This document shows, piece after piece, positions 8,741 through 16,727 of a stretch of 28,803 nt of DNA. The notes under the pieces were generated by a model. It was not told where the DNA came from. It was given only the letters and a program-made list of their open reading frames with translations, and made no database searches. This stretch comes from Thermocaproicibacter sp036741535 (GTDB lineage: Bacteria; Bacillota; Clostridia; Oscillospirales; Acutalibacteraceae), in the NCBI GenBank assembly GCA_036741535.1, contig DAINSB010000009.1, positions 1 to 28,803 of the forward strand, in the 5' to 3' direction. Both the position numbers and the translations under genes were made by a program. The stretch's first letter is position 1. The number at the start of each line of letters is the position of its first letter.

Positions 8741-9862
8741 GTGTATCATGTTCAGTTCCCGGGGCTGGGGTTCAGCTTTACCATCAATCCCGTCGCCTTC
8801 ACGGTCGGCGGCCATGCGTTCGCATGGTACGGCATCATCATCGCCGCGGCGTTTCTGCTCGCGTTCGCCTATGTGATCAAAAGCTGCAGAGCGTTCCGGA
8901 TGGATGAGGACAAATTTATCGACGCCGTGATCGTCGGCATCCTCGGCGGCGTCATCGGCGCAAGACTGTACTACGTGCTGTTTTCCACAAGCGACCAGTA
9001 TATCAAAAATCCGGTCAGCGTATTTTATATCTGGGAGGGCGGCCTCGGCATCTACGGCGGCATCATCGGCGGCTTTCTGTGCGGCGTGCTGATCGCGAAG
9101 CTCCATAAGCTGAATATCGCCGCCGTGCTGGACATGGCGTCCCTCGGCTTCCTGATCGGCCAGTCGGTCGGCCGGTGGGGCAATTTCGTCAACCAGGAGG
9201 CGTTCGGGTCCGCGACCAGCCTGCCGTGGCGCATGGTCAGCGAAAGGACGGACATCGTCTCGTCCGGCGGCGTGCACCCGTGCTTTTTCTACGAATCCAT
9301 GTGGTGCCTGATCGGCTTTCTGCTGCTACATATCTTCAGCAGAAAGTACAGAAGGTACGACGGGCAGGTCTTTCTGCTCTATGTGCTCTGGTACGGCGTG
9401 GGCCGGTTCTTTATCGAGGGGCTGCGCACCGACAGCCTGATCACCCCTTTCCTGTCGCTGCGGGTTTCGCAGGTGGTGGCCGCCGTATCCGCCGTGGCCG
9501 CCGCCGTGCTGCTGGTCGTTTTCCGCAGGCGCACGGCTCTGTCCGGTTGCGGCCTGCCGAAGATCATGGAGCTGAATTCGATTGTGGACGAAGTGCCGCA
9601 GGCGGAGCAGGAAGGGCCGATCCTGTCCGACGGAACGAGCACCATTTTTGACAGCGCCGAAGACGCCAGAAAGGTCCTCGCCGGCGAACCCGTCCGGCAG
9701 GGGAGGGAAGCGCCGGAAACGGAGCCCCCCGCGGAAAACCGGGAGGGAAAAAATCCGGAGGATTCCGCGGTGGAAGCGGGTCATCCTGTCGGCGGCGACG
9801 GCGGGACGGACGGCGGCGCGGCGGCATCGAAAACGGATCATGATGCGCCGGAGGGAAAATAA
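8741..9862 (+). CDS. lgt: Prolipoprotein diacylglyceryl transferase with long acidic tail
   Basis: Lgt moves a diacylglyceryl group from phosphatidylglycerol to the lipobox cysteine of prolipoproteins at the membrane. The integral-membrane core (about residues 1-265) has INPVAF near the N-terminus, WEGGLGIYGGIIGG at about 98-111 (Tyr where E. coli has His103), the signature GQSVGRWGNFVNQEAFG at 140-156 and FFIEGLRTDS with the conserved second arginine near 229. The product is 373 residues, well above the usual 260-300. The excess is a hydrophilic, Glu/Asp/Gly/Pro-rich C-terminal tail of about 100 residues. The frame is open from GTG 8732, but GTG 8741 has GGTGG (8731-8735) five bases upstream and is preferred. 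folD begins three bases after the stop. Confidence 0.94.
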   Translation: MYHVQFPGLGFSFTINPVAFTVGGHAFAWYGIIIAAAFLLAFAYVIKSCRAFRMDEDKFIDAVIVGILGGVIGARLYYVLFSTSDQYIKNPVSVFYIWEGGLGIYGGIIGGFLCGVLIAKLHKLNIAAVLDMASLGFLIGQSVGRWGNFVNQEAFGSATSLPWRMVSERTDIVSSGGVHPCFFYESMWCLIGFLLLHIFSRKYRRYDGQVFLLYVLWYGVGRFFIEGLRTDSLITPFLSLRVSQVVAAVSAVAAAVLLVVFRRRTALSGCGLPKIMELNSIVDEVPQAEQEGPILSDGTSTIFDSAEDARKVLAGEPVRQGREAPETEPPAENREGKNPEDSAVEAGHPVGGDGGTDGGAAASKTDHDAPEGK

Positions 9863-9865
9863 GAG

Positions 9866-10726
9866 ATGGCAAAACTGCTCGACGGAAAAAAAATATCGGC
9901 CGAAGTGCGGGCGCAGGTGGCCCTGGAGGCTGAGAAACTGCGCAAAAGCGGGATCGCCGCGGGTCTTGCCGTCGTGATCGTGGGCGATGACCCGGCTTCC
10001 AGGACCTATGTCAACAACAAAAAGAAGGCGTGCGCGGCCGCGGGGATCTATTCGGAAGAATATGCCCTTCCGGGCACCGCAAGCCAGGAGGACCTGCTGG
10101 CCCTTGTGCGCAGGCTGAACGGAAAACGGGAGATCAACGGCATCCTGGTGCAGCTTCCGCTGCCGGCCGGCCTCGACGAACAGGCGGTGATCGAGGCGAT
10201 CGACCCGCGCAAGGATGTCGACGCCTTCCACCCCGTGAACGTCGGCAGGATCGTGACGGGGAACTACCGCTTCGCCCCCTGCACGCCGGCCGGCATCATG
10301 CATCTTCTGCACCGAGAGTCCATCGCGGTCGAAGGCAAAAACTGCGTGGTGCTGGGGAGGAGCAACATCGTGGGCAAACCGATGGCGATGCTGCTGCTGC
10401 ATGAAAACGGGACCGTGACCATCTGCCACAGCAGGACGCGCGGCCTGGGGGAGATCTGCCGCCGGGCGGATCTGCTTGTGGCCGCGGTCGGAAAACCCAA
10501 ATTCGTCACCGCCGACATGGTCAAGCCGGGGGCGGTCGTCATCGACGTGGGCATGGACCGGGACGAAGCGGGCAGGCGCTGCGGCGATGTCGATTTCGCG
10601 GCCGTGGAGCCCGTTGCGTCCTACATCACGCCCGTGCCGGGCGGCGTGGGGCCGATGACGGTCGCCATGCTGCTGAAAAACACGGTGACGGCGGCAAAAA
10701 TCCAGAACGGGATTCCTGTTCAGTGA
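9866..10726 (+). CDS. folD: Bifunctional methylenetetrahydrofolate dehydrogenase / methenyl-THF cyclohydrolase
   Basis: FolD interconverts 5,10-methylene-, 5,10-methenyl- and 10-formyl-tetrahydrofolate in the cytoplasm, feeding purine and formyl-Met synthesis. The 286 residues match the family. The catalytic Tyr48 and Lys52 lie in SRTYVNNKKKAC, Gln96 in GILVQLPLP, and Asp119 in KDVDAFHPVN (Ala where Gly is usual). The NADP-binding part shows VVLGRSNIVGKPMAMLLL, and the C-terminus has TPVPGGVGPMTVAML. The ATG follows a GAGGGAAAATAAGAG stretch that overlaps the lgt stop, so the two are coupled. It is the fourth gene in the long operon-like run. Confidence 0.97.
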   Translation: MAKLLDGKKISAEVRAQVALEAEKLRKSGIAAGLAVVIVGDDPASRTYVNNKKKACAAAGIYSEEYALPGTASQEDLLALVRRLNGKREINGILVQLPLPAGLDEQAVIEAIDPRKDVDAFHPVNVGRIVTGNYRFAPCTPAGIMHLLHRESIAVEGKNCVVLGRSNIVGKPMAMLLLHENGTVTICHSRTRGLGEICRRADLLVAAVGKPKFVTADMVKPGAVVIDVGMDRDEAGRRCGDVDFAAVEPVASYITPVPGGVGPMTVAMLLKNTVTAAKIQNGIPVQ

Positions 10727-10744
10727 TAAGTTGAGGTCTTTTAC

Positions 10745-12604
10745 ATGGACGACCTTTTGCACACCATCCATTCTCCGGAAGATCTGAAGCGCCTTTCCGG
10801 TTCGGAACTGACGCGGCTCTGCGGGGAGATCCGGGAAAAAATCATCGAGACCGTCTCGACCAACGGGGGGCACCTCGCCTCCAACCTCGGCGTGGTGGAA
10901 CTCACCGTCGCCCTGGAGCGCGTTTTCAGTTCCCCGGACGACAAGATCGTCTGGGACGTCGGGCATCAGTCCTACACCCACAAAATGCTCACGGGCCGGT
11001 GCGACCGGATCGGGACGATCCGCACCGAGGGCGGGCTTTCCGGCTTTCCCAACAGGAAAGAGAGCTCTTACGACCCGTTCACGACGGGCCACAGCAGCAC
11101 TTCCATTTCGGCCGCGCTCGGCCTTGCCAAAGCCAAAGAGCTGGCCGGGGAGAAGGGCTGCGTCGTCGCCGTCATCGGCGACGGCGCGCTTTCCGGCGGT
11201 CTCGCCTACGAGGGGCTGAACAACGCCGGCCGGTTCAATAAGAACTTCATCGTCGTTCTGAACGACAACAAGATGTCCATTTCGAGGAACGTCGGCTCCA
11301 TGGCGCGCTACCTGGCCCGCATCCGAACCGAACCGTCCTACCTGCGTTTCAAGGGAAACGTCGAAAATACGCTCAACCATATCCCCGGCGTCGGCCAGCC
11401 GATGAAGCGGGCGCTGGTCCGCTCCAAATCCGTCCTGAAGCAGCTGATGTACAACAGCACGATCTTCGAGGATATGGGGTTCTTCTATTACGGGCCTTTC
11501 GACGGACACAACGTGGAAAAGCTGATCGAGGTGTTCGGCAACGTGAGGCACATTGACCATCCGGTTTTTCTGCACGTGCTGACGCGGAAGGGGAAGGGAT
11601 ACCCTTTTGCGGAGCAGAATCCGGGCGCGTTCCACGGCGTCGGCTGCTTCGACGTGAAAACCGGCACGGCCCCTGCTTCCGGCGAGTCGTTCTCCTCGGC
11701 CTTCGGAAGGTACCTGTGCGAGCTGGCGGAAAAGGACGACAGGATCTGCGCCGTGACGGCCGCCATGCAGGCGGGGACCGGACTGACGCCGTTCGCGGAG
11801 AAGTTCCCCAAACGGTTTTTTGACACCGGCATCGCCGAAGAGCATGCCGTGACGTTCTGCGGCGGGCTCGCCGTGGGCGGGCGGCTTCCGGTCTTTGCGG
11901 TGTACTCCTCTTTTCTGCAGCGCGGATACGACCAGATGATCCACGATGTCGCCCTGCAGGGGGCCAAAGTGGTCCTGGCGGTAGACCGGTGCGGCGCCGT
12001 CGGCGAGGACGGGATGACGCACCAGGGGATGTTCGACGCGGCCTACCTCAGCACCATCCCGAACATCACGGTCTTTTCCCCGTCGTATTACGATGAACTG
12101 CGCACCTGCCTGCGCCTTGCGCTCTACGAGTATCCCGGGCTTGCGGCCGTGCGCTATCCGCGCGGCGGGCAGCTGTTCCGCCCGGCGGATTTCGCGCCGT
12201 CCGGCCGCCCCTCCGATTTTTACGGCGACCCGGCCGCCGCGGTCGCGATCGTGACGTACGGAAGGCTTTTTTCGTATGCCTGCCTCGCTTTGTCGAAGCT
12301 GAAAAGCAACGGCATCCTGGCGGAGGTCGTCAAGCTGAACCGGATCTTTCCCATCGGCCGCACCGCCCTTCAGAAGGTTCTCGGCCGCCGGTACGTGTTT
12401 TTCTTTGAAGAGGGGATCGAGCAGGGGGGAATCGGCCAGAAGTTCGGCTTCTCCCTGAGCCAGATGGGCTTCGCCGGGAGATTTTTCCTCCACGCGATGC
12501 CCGGATTCATTGTCCATGCCCCCGTGGGGGCGATCCTCCGCCGGTACGGCCTCGACGACGCCGGCATGGTCCGGACGATTTTGACGGAGTGCACAGACAC
12601 ATGA
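10745..12604 (+). CDS. dxs: 1-deoxy-D-xylulose-5-phosphate synthase
   Basis: Dxs condenses pyruvate and glyceraldehyde 3-phosphate with thiamine diphosphate. It is the first step of the MEP isoprenoid pathway and also supplies thiamine and pyridoxal precursors. The 619-residue product is full length. It shows the N-terminal SNLGVVELT, GHQSYTHKM (73-81) and GHSSTSIS, the thiamine-diphosphate motif GDGALSGG (145-152) through NDN at 173-175, and the catalytic glutamate region DTGIAEEHAV. A transketolase C-terminal domain follows with VKLNRIFPI. GAGGT lies about ten bases before the ATG. The stop TGA is inside the ATG of tlyA (ATGA), so translation is coupled. Confidence 0.97.
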   Translation: MDDLLHTIHSPEDLKRLSGSELTRLCGEIREKIIETVSTNGGHLASNLGVVELTVALERVFSSPDDKIVWDVGHQSYTHKMLTGRCDRIGTIRTEGGLSGFPNRKESSYDPFTTGHSSTSISAALGLAKAKELAGEKGCVVAVIGDGALSGGLAYEGLNNAGRFNKNFIVVLNDNKMSISRNVGSMARYLARIRTEPSYLRFKGNVENTLNHIPGVGQPMKRALVRSKSVLKQLMYNSTIFEDMGFFYYGPFDGHNVEKLIEVFGNVRHIDHPVFLHVLTRKGKGYPFAEQNPGAFHGVGCFDVKTGTAPASGESFSSAFGRYLCELAEKDDRICAVTAAMQAGTGLTPFAEKFPKRFFDTGIAEEHAVTFCGGLAVGGRLPVFAVYSSFLQRGYDQMIHDVALQGAKVVLAVDRCGAVGEDGMTHQGMFDAAYLSTIPNITVFSPSYYDELRTCLRLALYEYPGLAAVRYPRGGQLFRPADFAPSGRPSDFYGDPAAAVAIVTYGRLFSYACLALSKLKSNGILAEVVKLNRIFPIGRTALQKVLGRRYVFFFEEGIEQGGIGQKFGFSLSQMGFAGRFFLHAMPGFIVHAPVGAILRRYGLDDAGMVRTILTECTDT

Positions 12605-13413
12605 AACAAAGGCTGGACAGTTTGATTTTTGAGCGCGGCCTTTCCGAAAGCCGGGAAAAGGCCAAAATCGCGGTCATGATGGGGCTCGTTTACGTCAATG
12701 GCCAGAAGCAGGACAAACCGGGCACCATGCTCTCTGACAGCGTGGCGATCGAGGTCCGGGGCAAGGCCATCCCCTATGTGAGCCGCGGCGGCCTGAAACT
12801 CGAAAAAGCGATCTCCTCTTTTTCCATCCGCCTGGAGGGAAAGACCGCGATGGACATCGGCGCTTCGACCGGTGGCTTTACGGACTGCATGTTGCAGAAC
12901 GGCGCGCGGCGGGTGTATGCCATTGACGTCGGCTACGGTCAGCTTGCCTGGAAGCTCCGCACCGACCCGCGCGTCGTCTGCCTGGAGCGCACCAACGTGC
13001 GCTACCTCAAACCGGAGCAGGTGCCGGAGCCAATCGATTTTTTCAGCGTGGATGTCGCTTTCATTTCGCTCAGGCTCGTACTTCCCGTGGTCCGTGCCTT
13101 CCTTGCGGAAGACGGGCGCGGGGTGTGCCTGATCAAGCCCCAGTTCGAGGCCGGCCGCGAAAAGGTCGGCAAAAAGGGCGTCGTGCGCGACGCGGGCGTG
13201 CATGCCGGCGTGGTGCGGGAACTGACGGATTTTGCCCTCGGCCACGGGTTTTCGCTGCTGGGGCTGACCTACTCGCCCGTCAAGGGCCCGGAGGGAAACA
13301 TAGAATACCTGATGTACGTGCAGAAATCCGACCACCCGGTTTCCTGTTCACCGGATATTGATCTTTTGGTCAGGCAGTCGCACCGGGCGCTGAATGGGGG
13401 TGACCCCGCGTGA
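12601..13413 (+). CDS. tlyA: TlyA-family rRNA (cytidine-2'-O)-methyltransferase
   Basis: A fusion of an N-terminal S4 RNA-binding domain (residues about 1-60) with an FtsJ-like SAM methyltransferase domain. Characterised TlyA enzymes 2'-O-methylate cytidine of 16S and/or 23S rRNA; some family members are called hemolysins for historical reasons. Visible are MKQRLDSLIFERGL at the start, YVSRGGLKLEKAI, the SAM-binding AMDIGASTGGFTDCMLQ, and LIKPQFEAGREKVGKKGVVRD. The product is 270 residues, the normal size. A GTG at 12589 is also in frame, but ATG 12601 matches the family N-terminus, follows ACGGAG and overlaps the dxs stop. Its stop overlaps the nadK GTG start by four bases. Confidence 0.94.
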   Translation: MKQRLDSLIFERGLSESREKAKIAVMMGLVYVNGQKQDKPGTMLSDSVAIEVRGKAIPYVSRGGLKLEKAISSFSIRLEGKTAMDIGASTGGFTDCMLQNGARRVYAIDVGYGQLAWKLRTDPRVVCLERTNVRYLKPEQVPEPIDFFSVDVAFISLRLVLPVVRAFLAEDGRGVCLIKPQFEAGREKVGKKGVVRDAGVHAGVVRELTDFALGHGFSLLGLTYSPVKGPEGNIEYLMYVQKSDHPVSCSPDIDLLVRQSHRALNGGDPA

Positions 13414-14295
13414 AAATCGCAGTTCTTCCGAATCTCGACAAAAAACAGGCCCCGCGCCACACCCTCCGGGTCGTCAAAAAGTTGCAGTCCCTCGGCATGG
13501 AAGTCCTGATGGAGGGACGTCTGCAGGCGGTCTTCGACATGCCGCGGATCACTTTTTTTTCGGATTTCGACGCCATGCTGCGCTCCTGCGATCTGATGAT
13601 CGCCATCGGCGGCGACGGCACCATCATCCATTTCGCCAGGCATGCGGCCGCGGCGGAAAAGCCGCTCCTCGGGGTCAATATCGGCAGGCTCGGCTTTGTC
13701 GCCGAGCTCGAACCCGACGAGATCGACGCCCTGGACAAGCTCGCCACCGGGGAGTACAAAATCGAAAGCCGCATGATGCTCGAGGTCAGTTATACGGAAA
13801 ACGGACGGCAGCAGAAATGCCACGTGCTGAACGACGCCGCCGTTTCCAGAAATGCGCTTTCCCCCACGCCGGATTACAGGGTCGGCTTCTGCGGGATGAC
13901 GGTCTGCCATTTCCGCGGGGACGGGCTGATCGTCGCCACGCCGACCGGCTCCACGGCCTATTCCCTTTCGGCCGGCGGGCCCATCATCGACCCGAAGCTC
14001 GAATGCATCATCCTCTCTCCCGTCTGCTCCCATTCGCTGCTCACCCGCCCGGTCGTTTTCGGCCCGGACGCCGTGCTGAGCCTTCCGGTCAGCCTCCCGC
14101 CGGGGGGCNNNNNNNNNNNNNNNNNNNNNNNNNNNNNNGATGATGGACGGGCAGATTTCCAGCAAAATTTCGGACCCGGAGCAGAAGATATTTTTTTCCC
14201 GTTCAGACCGATCCGTGCAGATCGTTCATATCAAAGACCATAATTTCTATGAAATCGTCAATGAAAAGCTCGGGAATGGGAGGAATGAGATTTGA
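13410..14295 (+). CDS. nadK: NAD kinase (interrupted by assembly gap)
   Basis: NadK phosphorylates NAD to NADP with ATP or polyphosphate in the cytoplasm. The first 233 codons are intact, with the catalytic GGDGT at 67-71, LNDAAVSR (the family NE/ND motif) and ATPTGSTAYSLSAGGPI. A 30-N gap (14109-14138) follows. The C-terminal strand resumes in another frame at 14140 with MDGQISSKIS and runs to TGA at 14293-14295, so about 51 more codons are visible. The gap length is not reliable, and the frame change is an artefact of padding. The start is GTG 13410, overlapping the tlyA stop, with a GGGGGTGA ribosome site upstream. The stop overlaps the TTG start of argR. Confidence 0.93.
14109..14138. other. 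Assembly gap (30 N) inside nadK
   Basis: Thirty Ns lie between codons for the segment ending LPPGG and the segment beginning MMDGQ. The flanks are in different frames. By family comparison roughly 7-10 residues are missing. Confidence 0.95.
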
Positions 14296-14709
14296 AGAAA
14301 AAGCGGCATGAGAAAATTCTGGAACTGATCGCGCGCTATCCCATCGACACGCAGGAAGAACTGCTGCGCCGTCTGCGCGACGCGGGATTCGAGGTGACGC
14401 AGGCCACGGTTTCCCGCGACATCAAGGAGCTGCGTCTGCTGAAAGTCCTCTCTCCGGATGGAAAGTACCGCTATACGCCCGCGAAAGAGGAGGCGAAGGA
14501 AAACGCCGCCAAATTTTACACGCTTTTCGCGGATTCCGCCCTGTCGGTCGATTACGCCCAAAACATCGTTGCGGTCAAGTGCCAGACCGGCATGGCCAAC
14601 GCCGTCTGCGCCGCCATCNNNNNNNNNNGACGACACCATATTTATTCTTGTGAGGAACGAAACGGCGGCCGGCAGCCTCGCCGGCGAACTGAAAAATATG
14701 ATCGGGTGA
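14292..14709 (+). CDS. argR: Arginine repressor ArgR/AhrC (interrupted by assembly gap)
   Basis: ArgR is a hexameric, arginine-sensing repressor/activator of arginine metabolism genes. The N-terminal winged helix is clear, with ATVSRDIKELRLLKV as the recognition region, followed by a linker. The C-terminal oligomerisation and arginine-binding domain holds AQNIVAVKCQTGMANAVCAAI and, after a 10-N gap (14619-14628), DDTIFILVRNE. AhrC-type proteins have about 14 residues where the gap stands (including the GTIxG segment), so around 40 bases are missing. The start is TTG 14292, eight bases after GGGAGG and overlapping the nadK TGA as TTGA. recN starts six bases after the stop. The argR-recN order is classic for Firmicutes. 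Confidence 0.93.
14619..14628. other. Assembly gap (10 N) inside argR
   Basis: Ten Ns replace the part of the arginine-binding domain just before the conserved DDT motif. The two flanks are in different frames. The real gap is probably near 40 bases. Confidence 0.95.
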
Positions 14710-14715
14710 TTTTCA

Positions 14716-16401
14716 ATGCTTCTTCAGCTTTATATTGAGAACATTGCCGTGATCGAAAAGGTCAGCGTCGAATTCCACGACGGCTTCAACGTTCTGACCG
14801 GCGAAACGGGAGCAGGAAAATCCATTTTGATCGACTCCATCAGCGCGATCCTGGGGGAGCGGACTTCCCGCGAGCTCGTGCGCGCCGGCGCGAAGTCCGC
14901 CGTGGTCAGCGCGGTGTTTTCGGCCTTGAGCGAACGGGCCCGCCGGAAAATTTCAGAGATGGGCTTCGCCGCCGACGAGGACGGGTCGCTGATGATCCAG
15001 CGCGAGATCGGCGCCGATTCCAAGTCCTCCTGCCGCGTCAACGGCCGGCCGGCGACGGTATCGGTCCTGAGGGAGATCGCGCCGCTGCTGGTGAACATCC
15101 ACGGCCAGCACGAGAGCTACGGCCTGCTTTCGGCGGAGAACCACATCTTTTATCTGGACAGCCTGGGGCTGCCGCGGGACCTTGCCGACCGGTACCGCGG
15201 CGCCTTTTCGGAAATGCGCCGCGCCAAGCGGGAACTCGATTCCTGCAGCCTCGACGAAGCGCAGAAAGCGCGGCAGATCGACCTTCTGACCTATCAGATC
15301 GACGAGCTGGAGCGCGCGGACCTGCGCCCCGGCGAAGAGGAGGAACTGGGCCGGCGGAAGAATCTGTACCGGAACAGCGAAAAGATCGCCGACGCCGTCG
15401 CTTCCGCCAAAGAAGCTCTCGACGGCGGCGACGAATCGGAGGGGGCCGTCTCCGCGGTCTCCGCCGCGGCGGATGCGCTCGGCGGCGCGGAGCGTTATCT
15501 GCCCGAACTGCACGACCTTTCCGAACGGCTCCGCGGGATTTCGTACGACCTCGAGGACTGCAGCGACGGACTGCGGGGATATTCCGGGCAGACGGAGTAC
15601 GATCCGGCCGAATTGGACGAGGTCGAATCGAGGCTCGACACGCTTTACCGCCTCGGCCTCAAATACGGCGGCTCCGTCGAAAACATGCTCCGCTATCTCG
15701 AGAAAAGCAGGGCCGAGCTCAAGAAGATCGAACTTTCGGACGAGACCGCGGCGCGCCTGCGCGAGGAATACCGGAAAAACCGGGCGCTTGCCGAAAAGCT
15801 GGCGGGGGAGCTCTCCCGCTGGCGGGCGGAGACGGCGAAAAGCTTCACGGCCGGGGTCGTCAGGGAGCTGGAATTCCTGAACATGCCGAACGTCGTTTTT
15901 CAGGTGGACCTCACGCGCTGCCCCTTGAACGAGAACGGATGCGACCGGGTGGAATTCCTGATCTCGACCAACGCCGGGGAACCGGCGCGGCCGATCGCCA
16001 AGATCGCGTCCGGCGGGGAGCTGTCGCGCATCATGCTGGCGATTAAGACCGTCCTCGCCGCGGGCGACGATGTCGGCACCCTGATTTTCGACGAGGTGGA
16101 CGCGGGCGTCAGCGGCGCGACGGCCGAAAAGATCGGCCTGAAGCTGCGGCAGGTCTCCCGGGACCGCCAGGTCATCTGCGTCACGCACCTGGCGCAGATC
16201 GCCTCGCTGGCCGACGCGCAGTACCTCATCTCAAAACAGGTCCGCGGCGGCAAGACCTATACCGACGTGGCGGAACTCGACGACGAGGGCCGCAAGAAAG
16301 AGCTCGCCAGGATCATCGGCGGCGCGCAGATCACGCCGCTCACGCTGGAGAACGCGGCGGAAATGCTGAAAATGGGGCGCGGGGACCGGACAAAGCCTTG
16401 A
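14716..16401 (+). CDS. recN: DNA repair protein RecN
   Basis: RecN is an SMC-like ATPase that acts early in double-strand break repair, tethering DNA ends. The 561-residue product has Walker A GETGAGKS at 29-36, the signature ASGGELSRIMLAIK and Walker B TLIFDEVDAGVSG near the C-terminus. Between them is a long charged, heptad-like region (about 150-370) for the antiparallel coiled coil. An internal VNIHGQHE motif typical of RecN is present. The ATG at 14716 follows GGGTGA. In Bacillus recN is followed by spoIVB and spo0A; here it is followed by the tyrS T-box, whose -35 box overlaps the recN stop codon. Confidence 0.97.
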   Translation: MLLQLYIENIAVIEKVSVEFHDGFNVLTGETGAGKSILIDSISAILGERTSRELVRAGAKSAVVSAVFSALSERARRKISEMGFAADEDGSLMIQREIGADSKSSCRVNGRPATVSVLREIAPLLVNIHGQHESYGLLSAENHIFYLDSLGLPRDLADRYRGAFSEMRRAKRELDSCSLDEAQKARQIDLLTYQIDELERADLRPGEEEELGRRKNLYRNSEKIADAVASAKEALDGGDESEGAVSAVSAAADALGGAERYLPELHDLSERLRGISYDLEDCSDGLRGYSGQTEYDPAELDEVESRLDTLYRLGLKYGGSVENMLRYLEKSRAELKKIELSDETAARLREEYRKNRALAEKLAGELSRWRAETAKSFTAGVVRELEFLNMPNVVFQVDLTRCPLNENGCDRVEFLISTNAGEPARPIAKIASGGELSRIMLAIKTVLAAGDDVGTLIFDEVDAGVSGATAEKIGLKLRQVSRDRQVICVTHLAQIASLADAQYLISKQVRGGKTYTDVAELDDEGRKKELARIIGGAQITPLTLENAAEMLKMGRGDRTKP

Positions 16402-16426
16402 CAGCTTCCCTCAAAAAGGATATAGT
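16398..16426 (+). promoter_or_regulatory. Strong sigma-A promoter for tyrS
   Basis: Perfect TTGACA (16398-16403), a 17-base spacer and TATAGT (16421-16426, five of six). The -35 overlaps the recN stop codon. It drives the T-box leader and tyrS. Confidence 0.88.
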
Positions 16427-16432
16427 AAGATA

Positions 16433-16697
16433 CATAAATCGGCGACGAGGGGAAGAAGTACGCCGGCGCTGCCGTTCCAGAGAGTCCGCGGTCGGTGGAA
16501 GCGGATGCGGGCGGCCGGAAGAAATACATCCCGGAGCCGCCGGGCCGACCTTGCTTGTAAGCCCGGACGCGCGCGCACGTTACAGCGCATGGGTATTTTC
16601 GTACCCGTGAGGCCGCCGCCGTGAGACGGCGGTAAACTGAGGTGGTACCGCGGAATGTTCCGCCCTCTGCACAAAGACAGGCAGGGGGCGCTTTTTT
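16433..16697 (+). ncRNA. T-box riboswitch, tyrosine-specific
   Basis: A tRNA-sensing leader that ends transcription early unless uncharged tRNA-Tyr binds. In order: AGTA box of the specifier loop (16457-16460), AGAGAG (16479-16484), GGTG (16494-16497), and the specifier TAC followed by A (16525-16528), a tyrosine codon in the sequence GAAATACATCCC. Several further hairpins follow, including GGGTA/TACCC and CCGCCG/CGGCGG. The T-box core AGGTGGTACCGCGG is at 16640-16653, with TGGT to pair with tRNA ACCA. The antiterminator (GAGG 16639-16642 with CCTC 16664-16667; GCGGAA 16650-16655 with TTCCGC 16658-16663) shares bases with the terminator, as required for the switch. The specifier agrees with the tyrS gene downstream. 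Confidence 0.96.
16661..16697 (+). terminator. T-box terminator hairpin
   Basis: Arms 16661-16670 and 16681-16690 (10 bp, one G-U pair) are followed by C and six Ts (16692-16697). The left arm overlaps the 3' side of the antiterminator, so the two folds exclude each other. Confidence 0.92.
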
Positions 16698-16727
16698 GCC
16701 CCCTCCCCGAAAACAGGAGGAAACAAA

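Noticed and set aside
9326..12517. A 1,063-codon open frame on the minus strand across lgt, folD and dxs
   Set aside because: Its composition (His, Arg, Asp, Val rich, no domain) is that of the reverse complement of GC-rich coding DNA. The plus-strand genes have full family motifs, so this is a shadow.
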